DNA of 64,000 bases, from NCBI GenBank assembly GCA_011037195.1, contig JAAEAF010006493.1, forward strand, positions 1-64,000, written 5' to 3'. The notes beneath the pieces are model-generated. The model saw only the letters and a program-made list of their open reading frames with translations, was not told where the DNA came from and did no database searches. Source of the DNA: Triatoma infestans. Taxonomy: Eukaryota; Arthropoda; Insecta; Hemiptera; Reduviidae. A program made the position numbers and the translations under genes. Below are positions 54,690-64,000 of the stretch, piece after piece (the first letter of the stretch is position 1; each line of letters opens with the position of its first letter).

Positions 54690-55065
54690 ACCACAAAATG
54701 AAGCAGGCTACCACGGAAAATGTCTCTGATGCTTTCCAGCTCTGCGGAACCAACCACCACACCAAAAAAGTCACTAATTTTTCATATATATTTATTTTCT
54801 AATTGTATAAATTTATATTGTTTTTCTGTTTTTGTTCAGTTATATTTGATATATATATTACTCGATTTTGTATGTTAAGTGTCAATGAAATATGTAAGAC
54901 AAGTCTCTAAATGTAAACTATTGGTTTCATAATTTTGGCTTTTGTATTTTAAATGGCATTAAACAAATAATTAACTTGATGAGTGACACGCCACGAGAAT
55001 TATGTTTCTATTTTTCAAAATTTTGACACACCGAGCTCAAAAGGTTCGCCATCACTGTTCTAGAC

Positions 55066-55309
55066 CCTTCTCCAACGCTATAAATAGTGGGACAACAGAG
55101 AGTTTGAAGAGTTTCTTGTTACAAACGAAGTGTACATTTTGTGAAAAGTGTATAAAAAGTGAACAAAGTGAACTTTTGTGGTTTAAACTGTGAATTAATT
55201 ATTATTCAGTGTTTTATTTATAATTTATTGTGTAAAACAATAAATTGGTGTTTTTGTTATTGAAGTTTAGAGTATTTTATCTATACGAACCCATTTAAAA
55301 GTAGTTGCC
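55066..55309 (+). other. sequence after the hAT element
   Basis: Contains short direct phrases 'aaaagtg', 'gaacaaagtg'; no coding or element signature recognised. Confidence 0.35.
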
Positions 55310-55860
55310 GTAGCTAGTTTAGAGGGAAAACGTTCCAATATTTACTTCTAACTAATTTCTATAAGTGATAGTATTATATAATAAATTGAAATAACACTTT
55401 AGAGGAATACATAACCCCCACTAGTCTCCCAATAGCCTTAAATGAATCTCCCGCCACTTTAAAAGAATTTTCCCAGAGAAATGTTTCTTATAATAATTGT
55501 AGATCTTAATATGTGTAATTGATATACCATGTTTAAAGAAAATCGTTGGTACCATACTTGTGAAAATCGCAAAAAAGTGAAAAAAAAATAAATAAATATC
55601 AGTGAAGTGGTACTTCCAGTAGTTGAGGAATTTTGGCATGACAACTTACTATCGGATCCCATGGTGATACCTAAACGGAATATCATGTTTGAACATTTTT
55701 TCATTTTTGAGCACTGCAGTTCACATACATAGATCATTTTTTTTTAAAAAAACACTTTATTGGACTCAGGGTATTTCAAAATGTGTATTTCCGGTGTAAA
55801 CTTGATATCGAAAATTTGACAGGATTAAAATATTCCCTCTTACTAGGACTAAGAGAAACT
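55310..55860 (-). repeat. partial copy of the dispersed repeat, inverted
   Basis: Read on the minus strand from the start 'tttctcttagtcctagtaag' (55860) through 'aatacacattttgaaatacc' and one module ('attttcacaagtatggtacc'). The (TG)n part is deleted. Confidence 0.55.
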
Positions 55861-56393
55861 AATTAAGCAAACAAAACTATCCAATCTATCAATCCATCAT
55901 TCTATTAAACAGAATACATTGTTATATTTTTTTAATAAAACATTATTTTTACAAAAATAATATTAGAAATCCTAATTTACTTAGATAAAAGCGTAACAAT
56001 AAAAACAATTACTAAAATATAATCCTGTGCTGAACCCTTATTTCCTGGACTCTCTTTGTGCGGAAAAGACATTACACAAAATGTCATGTGCACGCATTCA
56101 CTTCTCAAGTGTTTATATTTTCTTTTATGTGCAACTGTTTTCCATCTTACAATATTTTGTTATCTTAGAAAATTATTTATCTACTATATTTATAAAATTT
56201 AATATTAACATGTACTTATAAATGTTTTCCATTTATTTATCTTCAGTATTATCTTATATGCAAGCTTTTAAGTAATATTTTTCGACTTTCTTTTACTCCT
56301 AGCAAGAGCAAATATTGTGATCGTGTCAGATTTACGAAATTGAGTTTTCACCGGATATATGCATGTTTTAGGTCTCTTGTATACGAATGTTCA

Positions 56394-56424
<31 letters not shown>

Positions 56425-56764
56425 TGTGTAGGTATTTCAAAACAACGTCTCAGAAACGAAAAGTCGCTGGAAACTCAAACTTGGTACTCCGTTTTAACTA
56501 CTACCACCACATCATACAAGAAGATTTCAGGCAAAAATCCATCAATAGGAATGTCGTTTTTTCGCGAAAACGGCTCCAGTGAATTTTCTTTAAACTTCTT
56601 AAAACTATCTACACACATAAATACCTATCACATTTATTGTATATATTTTCCTGGGAAAATTTATGTATTGAGGGAATAATTGCATTATGATGTTTCACTA
56701 AAGTACCACTTCAGTATAATTACGATTAAATTAGTGTAAATTATAATACAAGTTGAGACAATTA

Positions 56765-56945
56765 GTCTCACTGGCTCCATAGTTGTTGGGGTTTGTGGTT
56801 GAAGCGAGTCTATCAAGTGTTTGTGCAACTTTGTGCAATTCTGTTAATACAGTGTTTGACCAAAAGCATCCTGATGAAGGGCGGACGCCCGAAATCGGTC
56901 GATGACCACAAAAAGATGCAGGCTATCACGGAAAATGTCTCTGAT
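56765..56945 (+). mobile_element. hammerhead-bearing family, copy with canonical CUGAUGA
   Basis: Carries the family blocks 'gtggttgaagc' (diverged), 'gcatcctgatgaagggcgga', 'cgatgaccacaaaaagatgc' and 'aggctatcacggaaaatgtc' up to 'tctgatg'. Only one orientation is present, so it is not a foldback here. Ends are approximate. Confidence 0.55.
56867..56904 (+). ncRNA. hammerhead-ribozyme-like motif, canonical core
   Basis: CAUC (56867-56870), CUGAUGA (56871-56877), A, GGGC-GGAC-GCCC (56879-56890), GAA, AUC-GGU, C56900, GAUG (56901-56904). Stem III has one U-G pair. The core is fully canonical, with predicted cleavage after 56900. A further UUUG upstream could pair with CAAA downstream beyond an internal loop, lengthening stem I. 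Confidence 0.65.
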
Positions 56946-57080
56946 GTAAATTATAAGCTTGAAGAAAATGTGTCAATTATAAATACTGTTATTCTTTCCT
57001 TACTGTAAATTGCAACAAGCTAAAGCCCGTGTGAGTATTTCAAACCAGGCTTTCTAAAAAAAAAAAAAAAAAAAAAAACT

Positions 57081-58620
57081 TCTTAACTTCTCTTAACGGA
57101 TAATATACATATATTTTTAGAATTCAATTTAGTGTTCAAACACAAGGGCCAAGTATTATATGAGTGTATTGCTGGTTTTGTTAGAAAGTGAGTAGTTGGA
57201 CCAATAAAGACTGCAGTCTGCGGCGTGTTTAAAAAGGATTTCTATCCAATCTCACTAGAGTTGTATTGTATGTTTGTAGGTGAAGTTGTAGTTCTGCAGA
57301 GCTTTAGCGAATCTAAAACATAATGTTTTTTTTTTTCTTAAACGTAGAAACTCCTCCAGTTGGAACCCTTCTTTATCCCTGGCACGAGTGATTCTTCCAA
57401 AGCGCCCTTACAACCTTTCTCTCTCCAGAAGTTGGTGAATTGTGTTCTCTCTCTCTCCCACACACACACACACACACACACTCTGTATCTTTGTCCAACT
57501 GCCAACTTCTAAAACAACCTGGAACCTAGGAGTGAGTATTCTTTCTTTTTTCTTTCCCCTCCGATGCTTCCAAAAGCTCCTTCCTTTACAAACGCTAACC
57601 TATTGGTTGTTCATCCTCCAGGAACTCGAGCCAACTTAACTAATAGAAAAAAAAAATACCTTCTTCCCACTCGTTTAGCTTCTGTCTACTTTCTTACCCT
57701 TCTTTTTTCCACCTTTACTTTACATCCTGTACCTCCACCACCACCCCATCCAATAGGATGCGCTCGTTGTCGATCCTTTTCCTTTTTATTTTCTCCCCAC
57801 TATTACCTTTTTCTTTGCACAAACCAATCTCCACTTTACTTCAATACTCTTTTGAGATAGAGAAATCGACAATAGTAATTCTGTTAAAAGGTGTTTTTTT
57901 CTTTATTCTCAAGTCTGCCGGGTATATCTCGGACTGGCAAATTGCGATGACGGTTGAAATTTCTTCTCTTTACTTTGTATATTTCTGATTAAATTACGAT
58001 TAGTAAAATTAAGCAAATGAAAAACTTTTATTTATTTTATTTTATATTTCTTCTTCTTCTTCTTCTTATTATTATTATTATATTATTAATTACCAAGAGA
58101 TCATTTTTACAAAGATGTTGCAAGTAAGAGTTTAATCTATACAATTATGTCATAAAATTACATAAGTTAAATTGTTGTTTCTAATCGTCTACTAGTTCGT
58201 GTTATAATGCCGAATGAAATGGGATGACACTTGAACACTGAGATATATCGATGCAAGGATATTCTTAGCACGATGCAAAAAAAGAAAGAAAAGGTAAAAA
58301 TATAGGTATTTACTGTGGACACTTATATTTTGTATGTATTTGTCTGTAAGGGTTTGTATGAGTTATGTATTTATTTTTTATCAATTTAATATTATATTCA
58401 CCTTAGACCCTTTGTACCCAACCTTTGGTTGAAACAAAATAAATAAATAAAAATACAAATATTTAAAAATAGAAATACAAATATACTTTATATATTCATT
58501 TATATAAATAGGTATTTATGTCTGCTGTATGATTCCATCGATCTTTTGTCCGTCTATCTCTATTTAATATGAACTAAGAAGCTTGCATATAATAATTAAG
58601 CATTTTAGCAATTTAACAGA
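57081..58620. other. intron sequence with simple repeats
   Basis: (CT)n(CA)n at 57446-57481, (TTC)n(TTA)n at 58050-58085, and A/T-rich sequence. A possible acceptor at ~57352 opens only a 13-codon frame and is not an Ig exon. Confidence 0.4.
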
Positions 58621-58621
58621 G

Positions 58622-58860
58622 GGGCAGGGTTAGCTCAGTTGTAATGTGTTCCACTAGGAACGCGGAGGTCCCGGGTTTAAGTACAGTAGCACAGCCCTTA
58701 TATTTTCTCGCTCTAGGAGCCACTACAGATCATTGTCCGGTAATGGCAGAGTTATCTTTTAATAAGAGAAAAGTGCCAGGAGACCTGACGTGCAATGAGA
58801 AGGCTCCAAATTTGAGTTTGGTTATTTGGGCACAGTGAGACTGTGGATAGCTAGGGATCT
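58622..58860 (+). mobile_element. tRNA-headed SINE-like element
   Basis: 'gggttagctcagttgtaatg' looks like the 5' half of a tRNA with its A box and 'gtcccgggtttaagtaca' like the T-arm with a degenerate B box. The cloverleaf is incomplete, so it is not a functional tRNA gene. Body phrases 'ctaggagcc' and 'tcattgtccgg' are shared with 16180-16480 and 40835-41015. Confidence 0.5.
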
Positions 58861-59994
58861 GGTCCCTCCTTGTGGATAATTGGAAAAAATATAATAGTAG
58901 CAGAGGATTTTTTTTTTAACAATACCCACTTCTAAAAAAGGAATTCCTCTGTATCCCTCTGGAGAGTAACGCTTCCAAGAGAGACCATGATTAAGTGTAT
59001 TTCGCAAGCAACCACTTGTACAATACGCAAAACAGGAAGGCATTCCCCTACCTATAGAAATGCAAGAAGTTATGAAACGCTATGAAAGTCTTTAGGAGTG
59101 TTGTATAAAGTCTAAACGAAATAGAGATTCGAATATATAGCTTGAGGAAATATTCGAAGTCATTAACACCTATTTAGTGAGCAGCTTGAAAAGAAAACGA
59201 ACGAAAGAATCAAATACCCCCCGCTCACTTGAACATGATGCTTTAAATTAAACAAATTGAAGAATTGGTTGATTCAGAAAAGGTTAAGGCTTGAAAACTG
59301 GCATGGAAAAAGAGAGATGAACCACCATCAACGAAAATCATTTTATGGGGAATAAGCCACTCTAAGAGTATACTAAGTTTTCAGGTTTCTACTTCTTAAA
59401 TTAAAATAAGCATTCGAATAAGCTAAGTGGGCAGGAATATTGTGAGAATCGAGGAAGATCAGATGGGCAAAGGGAACGTTACATTCAAGCCAATAGGGAT
59501 GCGAAGATTTATACAGATGCACCAAAAACAACAGATGGCTTCAATAATTGATTGAAAGAGTATCTGATTGGAAGAAAGAGGTCCAAGAGATTTTAGTAAA
59601 GGATATTCTAGGAGGAGGCCATTATATGGGACGGAATTTAATGGTACAGAGAAGAAGAGAGGGTGGGGATAGAATGAAATGCTCGGACAGATAAAAGGAT
59701 GAAACATGACTGTTTGTCACAAAAGATTGCTGAATGCAATCCATACGACAACATTAAAGATAGAGTATTACAAGATGAATTGACGTCGTGTTGAATCTAA
59801 GGGGAGTTAAGCGTGCAAAATTGAATGGTCTAGAATCCTTGACAAGCTCTAGAATTCTATCTTAAGGTCATAGGAAGAAGCTTATCAATAAATGTCAACA
59901 ATGAATACTTAGATTGGTTACACTGAAATTGCTTTTATTTCTTATGGCGACAATTGAAATAGAAATTTCGAAATAAAGACATCTGATTAGGTGA
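58861..59994. other. non-coding, nothing recognised
   Basis: Purine-rich sequence at ~59400-59700; no element or exon signature in any frame. Confidence 0.35.
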
Positions 59995-60116
59995 AAAATA
60001 AAAATAAACAAAATTTTATGGAATTTCATATGGCCTCTTTGTTTTTATACGAACATAAATGTTCCTTCAAACATAAAAATACGAACGGTATCTGCCATTA
60101 TGACACTTGTAACATG
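59995..60116 (+). repeat. ~118-bp direct repeat, left copy
   Basis: 'aaataaacaaaattttatgg' through 'ctgccattatgacacttg' recurs at 60839-60957 with about three mismatches by eye. The 720 bp between the copies show no recognised element. Confidence 0.8.
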
Positions 60117-60838
60117 CGTAGAATACGTTTTTACATTTTTCATCCCACCCCTCACTGTGAGAAAACGTTCGCTTTTTACTAAATAGGTGGCCTTCGAAAA
60201 AATGTATTCTACATTAATAAGTTTCTGACTGTCACTTATTCTAAATATCATATTTTGACTAGTAAGTCATAAATAATCTTAAAAAAACTTTGAAAAAGAT
60301 AATATTTTTCGCATCAGAAGAGGTTTAAATTTTATGTATCTATAAGGTACATATTTTTTTAAAATTCAGCTATATGTCATGTTCTGTGCCTGAGCCAACA
60401 TTTTCTACTTTAGAAAATGATTGCAATGGAAATAAGTGAAACATACTGAGAACTGTGACTGCGCAGATCAATAACTGAGGCAACAATAGCACTTTTCCTT
60501 TATCATTATTTGCATCGCTGAGCTTTTCATTATGCCAAACAATGGTTTCCAGTTAATATGTAGTGGTTATTGTCTGGCCTCATTACAAAAATACACCTCT
60601 GATATACAGAACAACATAGGTCAATAGAGAAGATGTAAATTATAATTATTTTTATTATATATATATAACATGATAAAAAGTGAGAAAAGAAATAATTTAA
60701 AGAAGATCAAATGAAAATAATGAAGGTGAATGCATGAAAACTTTTGGTATCATCATTTGTGATGTGCGCATTTTCGTTTTGTTCGTCTTCGTTTAGATCG
60801 TCACTAAGTATAATGTTGAGCTCTGATTCTATTGATGG

Positions 60839-60957
60839 ATAAAAATAAACAAAATTTTATGGAATTTCATATGGCATCTTTGTTTTTATACAAACATAAA
60901 TGTTCCTTCAAACATAAAAATACGAACGGTATCTGCCATTATGACACTTGAAACATG
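60839..60957 (+). repeat. ~118-bp direct repeat, right copy
   Basis: Partner of 59995-60116. Confidence 0.8.
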
Positions 60958-62509
60958 ACGACAAGTTTGTGGCAAAACGTTTTCAGAAGCATCACTTACC
61001 CGAACTGCTAGAGTTCTTGATATTGTATATTGTCCGAGCGCTCAGAAATTCGATCATTTATTACTGTTTCCAGCATTTTTGACCAATTTTTAGAGAAACT
61101 GAGAATTTAATAAGGAAAATATATGGCCAGCACCTATTGGAACAATAACTACAAACGTATTGAACTTCAATTCTCGTGAACTGTTTCGCCAAGAGTTTCA
61201 CTGTAAGATCTCCCTCTAAGCTTATTTATTATCCAAACAGCAGAGTGATTTCCAGAACTTTAGAAATTCTCCATGAAAATAAGAGGAGATTCGAGTCTTT
61301 ATCCTGTAGACATAGCAAGCTGAGCCTAGTTTGTTGGGGATTATCAGGAGTGGGTTCCAAAACCCTTACCCCCCTACAGTATGGATTTATTGCTGCGCAT
61401 CCTTATATGCTGTATGCATTTATTTTATTACACCCTTAAAAAACGTCCCCAATGCAGTGGTGTCAGGTCGTGTCAACGAAAATTTCCTCGCACTCTCTGA
61501 AAAATTCCTTTTTTACTACAAAAATCCCTACAGACTTGGATTCATGGGAATTTTGATATGATATGAATACATTATCAAATAACATTTTACTACAAAAATT
61601 GTTTACCTAAATAAAGATCATCCTAGTAACCAACATGGTCTCTAAACTTCTTCGATATTATCCTCTTTTTCCACATCAGCTGCTAAATTGCTAAGCATCT
61701 CTGGACGTGTGATCTGGAATCTTGTTTATACATACTGTCATTAAACAATTCAGCATTTGGACCGTCACTGGATAATCACTCCACAACTTTCCTGGATTCT
61801 TCATATCCAATTTGATAGAATGAGACCTGCCACAACTCTAGAATTTGTTTTTTTGTTTTTGTTTTGATATCATTAATCACGAAGAAAATTCTCTACACTG
61901 ACTAACATATGAATGAACAAACAGCAATTGAGCAATATTCTCTGATTCTCCAAAGTAACGAAATTGAAAAGGGGAATACCCGACTGTAACCTACTCCATG
62001 TGACTATTTTGCAATACCACTTACTCATGCTTATATTCAAAGAGGTATGTCCAAGCAGAAAAATAATTGAATTAAAAAATAATAATTTGTGCAATTAAAG
62101 TGCTTTGAATATTCCCTACGTTTTACACATTTTCGAAGAAAAATCCCTCAATCCCTTTAGTACCTTAAATATCCCTATAAGAGGGATTTTCCCCTACACC
62201 TGGCAACACTGCCCCAATGACTGACTGCAGGTAACTCTTGTATGAATGAAGCCCTCTTATTTTTTCTTTTCCCTTAATAGTACGGAATCTCAATGTAACT
62301 AGAACCTTAAAGTAGGACAAGACATACAGTTGGTGCCTCCTCTGGCAATTGCCTCTATCTACATCAATCGCCAACCATGAACAAAAGATTCAAATGAACC
62401 TTCCAGTATTGAAAATGACCTTCCAGTAAAAAAAAATCATAGTTTGAATGGTCCCGAGGGGAGAGATAAAAAACAAACTTAGAAAGATAATTGAGATTGA
62501 TTCCGAGAG
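60958..62509. other. non-coding, nothing recognised
   Basis: Short frames at 61176-61561 and 61873-62374 have no domains or splice context. Confidence 0.35.
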
Positions 62510-62640
62510 CTGGAAAAACCTCAGGGATTTTCTTTTCCTGATAGCCTCATACATTTTGTATGATCATCGACCGGTTTTGAGCTTTCGCTTTTCATCAGGA
62601 TATCCTTACAGTAAGTAAACAAAAAGAGGTTTATGAATGT
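62510..62640 (-). mobile_element. hammerhead-bearing family, diverged copy
   Basis: On the + strand 'agagctggaaaaacctcagg' (edge block), 'cctgatagcctcat', 'tgatcatcgaccggtttt' and 'ttcatcaggatatcc' are the inverse of the family blocks. Confidence 0.5.
62565..62602 (-). ncRNA. decayed hammerhead-like motif
   Basis: Minus strand: UAUC, CUGAUGA, then AAAGC-GAAA-GCUC (altered stem II), AAAACCGGUC, GAUG. The G of the GAAA block is lost and stem II is shifted, so it is likely inactive. Confidence 0.4.
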
Positions 62641-64000
62641 AACGGTGTTGAAAGTGTGACGATACTTCATTTCACGAGCTTTTTGAGTTTGAGTTTTTGT
62701 GTTTGCAAGCGCTCGCATCACTCCGCCATAGTATTTTCTATACACCTTAGTGAAATCACAATACTCTTTCTTATTAACTAACTCTGGCTTTAATTAACGA
62801 TTAGGAGCCTCGAAACTAGGCTCAGATTGCTATGACTGCAAGACCCAGACTAGACTTACTTGAATGTCCTCTTATGTAAGCATTGATTGGAAGACTATAT
62901 ATATAAATAGGTTTTTGCTGGCTCTGTTTAGCGATATTTGAAAGTGGCACTCTTTCAATTCTTGTTACACACGTAATACTGACGCCCTAGCATGAAATTA
63001 CACTCTTCCAGTTACGCACATCCATTGCTGCAGCAATGTCAACAGCCACATTGCTCACGTTTTAAATGTTTTGCGCTTGGAATGGCTTCCATCAATATTT
63101 TCCCCAGACTACTGTGTCCACTTAGACAGGAATATGTTGAAAATTTCATTGTAATATTGATGAAAACGAATAGAATTCAATATCTATTGCACAATTGCTA
63201 AAATTTTGGAAACAACCCTCATAAGTGATGGGAACTTCATTTAAATCACTTTAAGGATTAAAAAACAAAAAATCATTAATATGATGATTTGGTAGAAACC
63301 TAATTTGGAAATTCTAGTAGACTTGGTTAGAAAAAGTAAGGTGGTAATCTAATAAAAACAATGAATCTAAATTAAAGGGTAGTAATTGCAGTTAAATCTA
63401 CCAATCAGTTGGGACATTTCGTAACAGATGTCAGACATTTATTTACTCGTTCTTTATTGATTTACACCTTTTTATACAAGATAGTTACAATTATTTGCAA
63501 TTCGATAAACCTAAGTTCTAATTAGAATAGTTAGAGTAATATTACTTTCTGATTTAATTTACACTACTTTTTTTTAGTTTATACTATTATTTGAATAGTA
63601 CCCAATTCAAGTCTAAAATAAGTGATAAAGAAATGTTAAGTTATTAAGTTATTTTGAAAATAGAGGAAATTCCAAAAATATATCACAATAGTGCAATTTT
63701 CCTAGCATCAAATTGGTCATTTTATTTTATTTTTTCCTTTTTTTTTTAGCCAACTCCAAGCTACCAATATTCTGTGACGGCCATTTTCTTTCCAATTCCA
63801 TCCTATTAGTCAAGTTGCGTGTCAGAAGGGCCAGGATACCTATAGATAAGACCTTTTACTGAAGCGATTTAACGAGTTGGCCAGGACCTAACGAAAAAGG
63901 GCCCCCGGGGATGGAGGGTAAACTTGTGTATGAGCGTGCCACACTCACACACACTATATAACATATACACACACTAACACAAAAGGCACACCCATACGCA
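62641..64000. other. non-coding, nothing recognised
   Basis: AT-rich sequence ending in a CA-rich microsatellite (63940-63990). No second Ig exon of the DIP-like gene was found up to the window edge. Confidence 0.4.

Larger units (their letters stand above)
54468..54759. mobile_element. hammerhead-bearing foldback with 14-bp target duplication
   Basis: Arms 54467-54592 and 54606-54730 are near-perfect inverted repeats (~125 bp) around a 13-bp loop. The right side extends to 'gctctgcggaaccaaccac'. The 14-bp repeat 'caccaaaaaagtca' flanks the insert exactly (54454-54467, 54760-54773). Both arms carry an intact-core hammerhead motif facing outward. No coding capacity. Variable-length target duplications and inverted arrangement are known for Penelope-like elements; the class here is an inference. 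Confidence 0.8.
53961..55057 (+). mobile_element. hAT transposon (Buster-like), internally deleted
   Basis: Terminal inverted repeats CAGTGATGGCAAACCTATGA (left) and, inverse of the right end, CAGTGATGGCGAACCTTTTG. An exact 8-bp target duplication 'ttctagac' flanks it (53953-53960, 55058-55065), the hAT length. Inside is only the last part of the transposase (54240-54467), so the copy is non-autonomous. It carries a nested foldback at 54468-54759. Confidence 0.88.
56290..57060 (+). repeat. partial copy of the dispersed repeat with nested ribozyme element
   Basis: Starts 'ctttcttttactcctagcaa', has a 15-unit (TG) run (56395-56420) and 'attgagttttcaccggatat', and ends 'cgtgtgagtatttcaaacca' with an A run at 57055-57080. 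The ribozyme-bearing segment at ~56765-56945 interrupts its last module. Confidence 0.55.

Noticed and set aside
57352..57410. Possible Ig-2 exon of the DIP-like gene after a T-rich acceptor
   Set aside because: Only ~13 codons before a stop and no Ig motif.
58622..58700. Functional tRNA gene
   Set aside because: A- and B-box-like sequences are present but the acceptor stem and cloverleaf do not close; better explained as a SINE head.

Overview
This is an AT-rich, repeat-dense piece of an insect-type nuclear genome. It has GT-AG introns tens of kilobases long, an arthropod Dpr-interacting-protein (DIP)/lachesin-type immunoglobulin gene, and layered transposable elements: BEL/Pao, Jockey- and R1/I-type LINEs, hAT, mariner, SINEs and many foldback elements. 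I cannot name the species. No tRNA, rRNA, operon or bacterial feature was seen.

Only two host genes can be supported. On the + strand, two exons (5842-5966 and 52926-53133) encode one immunoglobulin domain of a DIP/lachesin-like neuronal surface protein, split by a phase-0 intron of about 47 kb. Other exons of this gene lie outside the window or were not found. On the opposite strand inside that intron is a chymotrypsin-fold (S1) gene. Five consecutive exons (24470 down to 15798) keep reading phase at every junction and end in a stop and poly(A) signals. A sixth, farther upstream exon (42358-42541) is plausible. All three catalytic positions and the Cys42-Cys58 pair are substituted (His to Tyr, Asp to Asn, Ser to Thr), so the product is best read as a non-catalytic serine protease homologue.

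The rest is mobile DNA. From left to right: a mariner 3' half, a SINE and LINE tails (1-5.2 kb); foldback elements, a Jockey tail and a TTA-flanked TIR element (6.4-9.3 kb); an RTE-like LINE tail and an 800-bp pyrimidine tract (10.8-12.2 kb); two inverted copies of an RNase H-bearing LINE (14.3 and 21.9 kb); a head-to-head mariner foldback (24.75-25.78 kb); a complete but decayed BEL/Pao element with LTRs and 5-bp target duplication (26.95-32.72 kb); a 129-bp tandem repeat interrupted by a foldback (35.1-36.0 kb); a Jockey LINE nested in the reading frame of another LINE (46.05-50.99 kb); another LINE with a long, partly deleted target duplication (51.2-52.25 kb); and a hAT element carrying a foldback exactly at the end of its transposase frame (53.96-55.06 kb). 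A roughly 0.9-1.0-kb repeat with internal ~290-bp modules recurs throughout in both orientations.

The most interesting pattern is that several foldback elements share a motif matching the hammerhead ribozyme core (CUGANGA, a 4-bp hairpin, GAAA, a loop-less 3-bp stem III, a GUC cleavage triplet and a 4-bp stem I). Three occurrences keep every core base I could check. Others show single core changes or use different stem sequences with the same layout. Hammerheads are known in Penelope-like retroelements. Here they sit in short inverted-repeat elements without visible coding capacity, which suggests a ribozyme-bearing non-autonomous family. All statements come from reading the sequence; no alignment or folding program was run.
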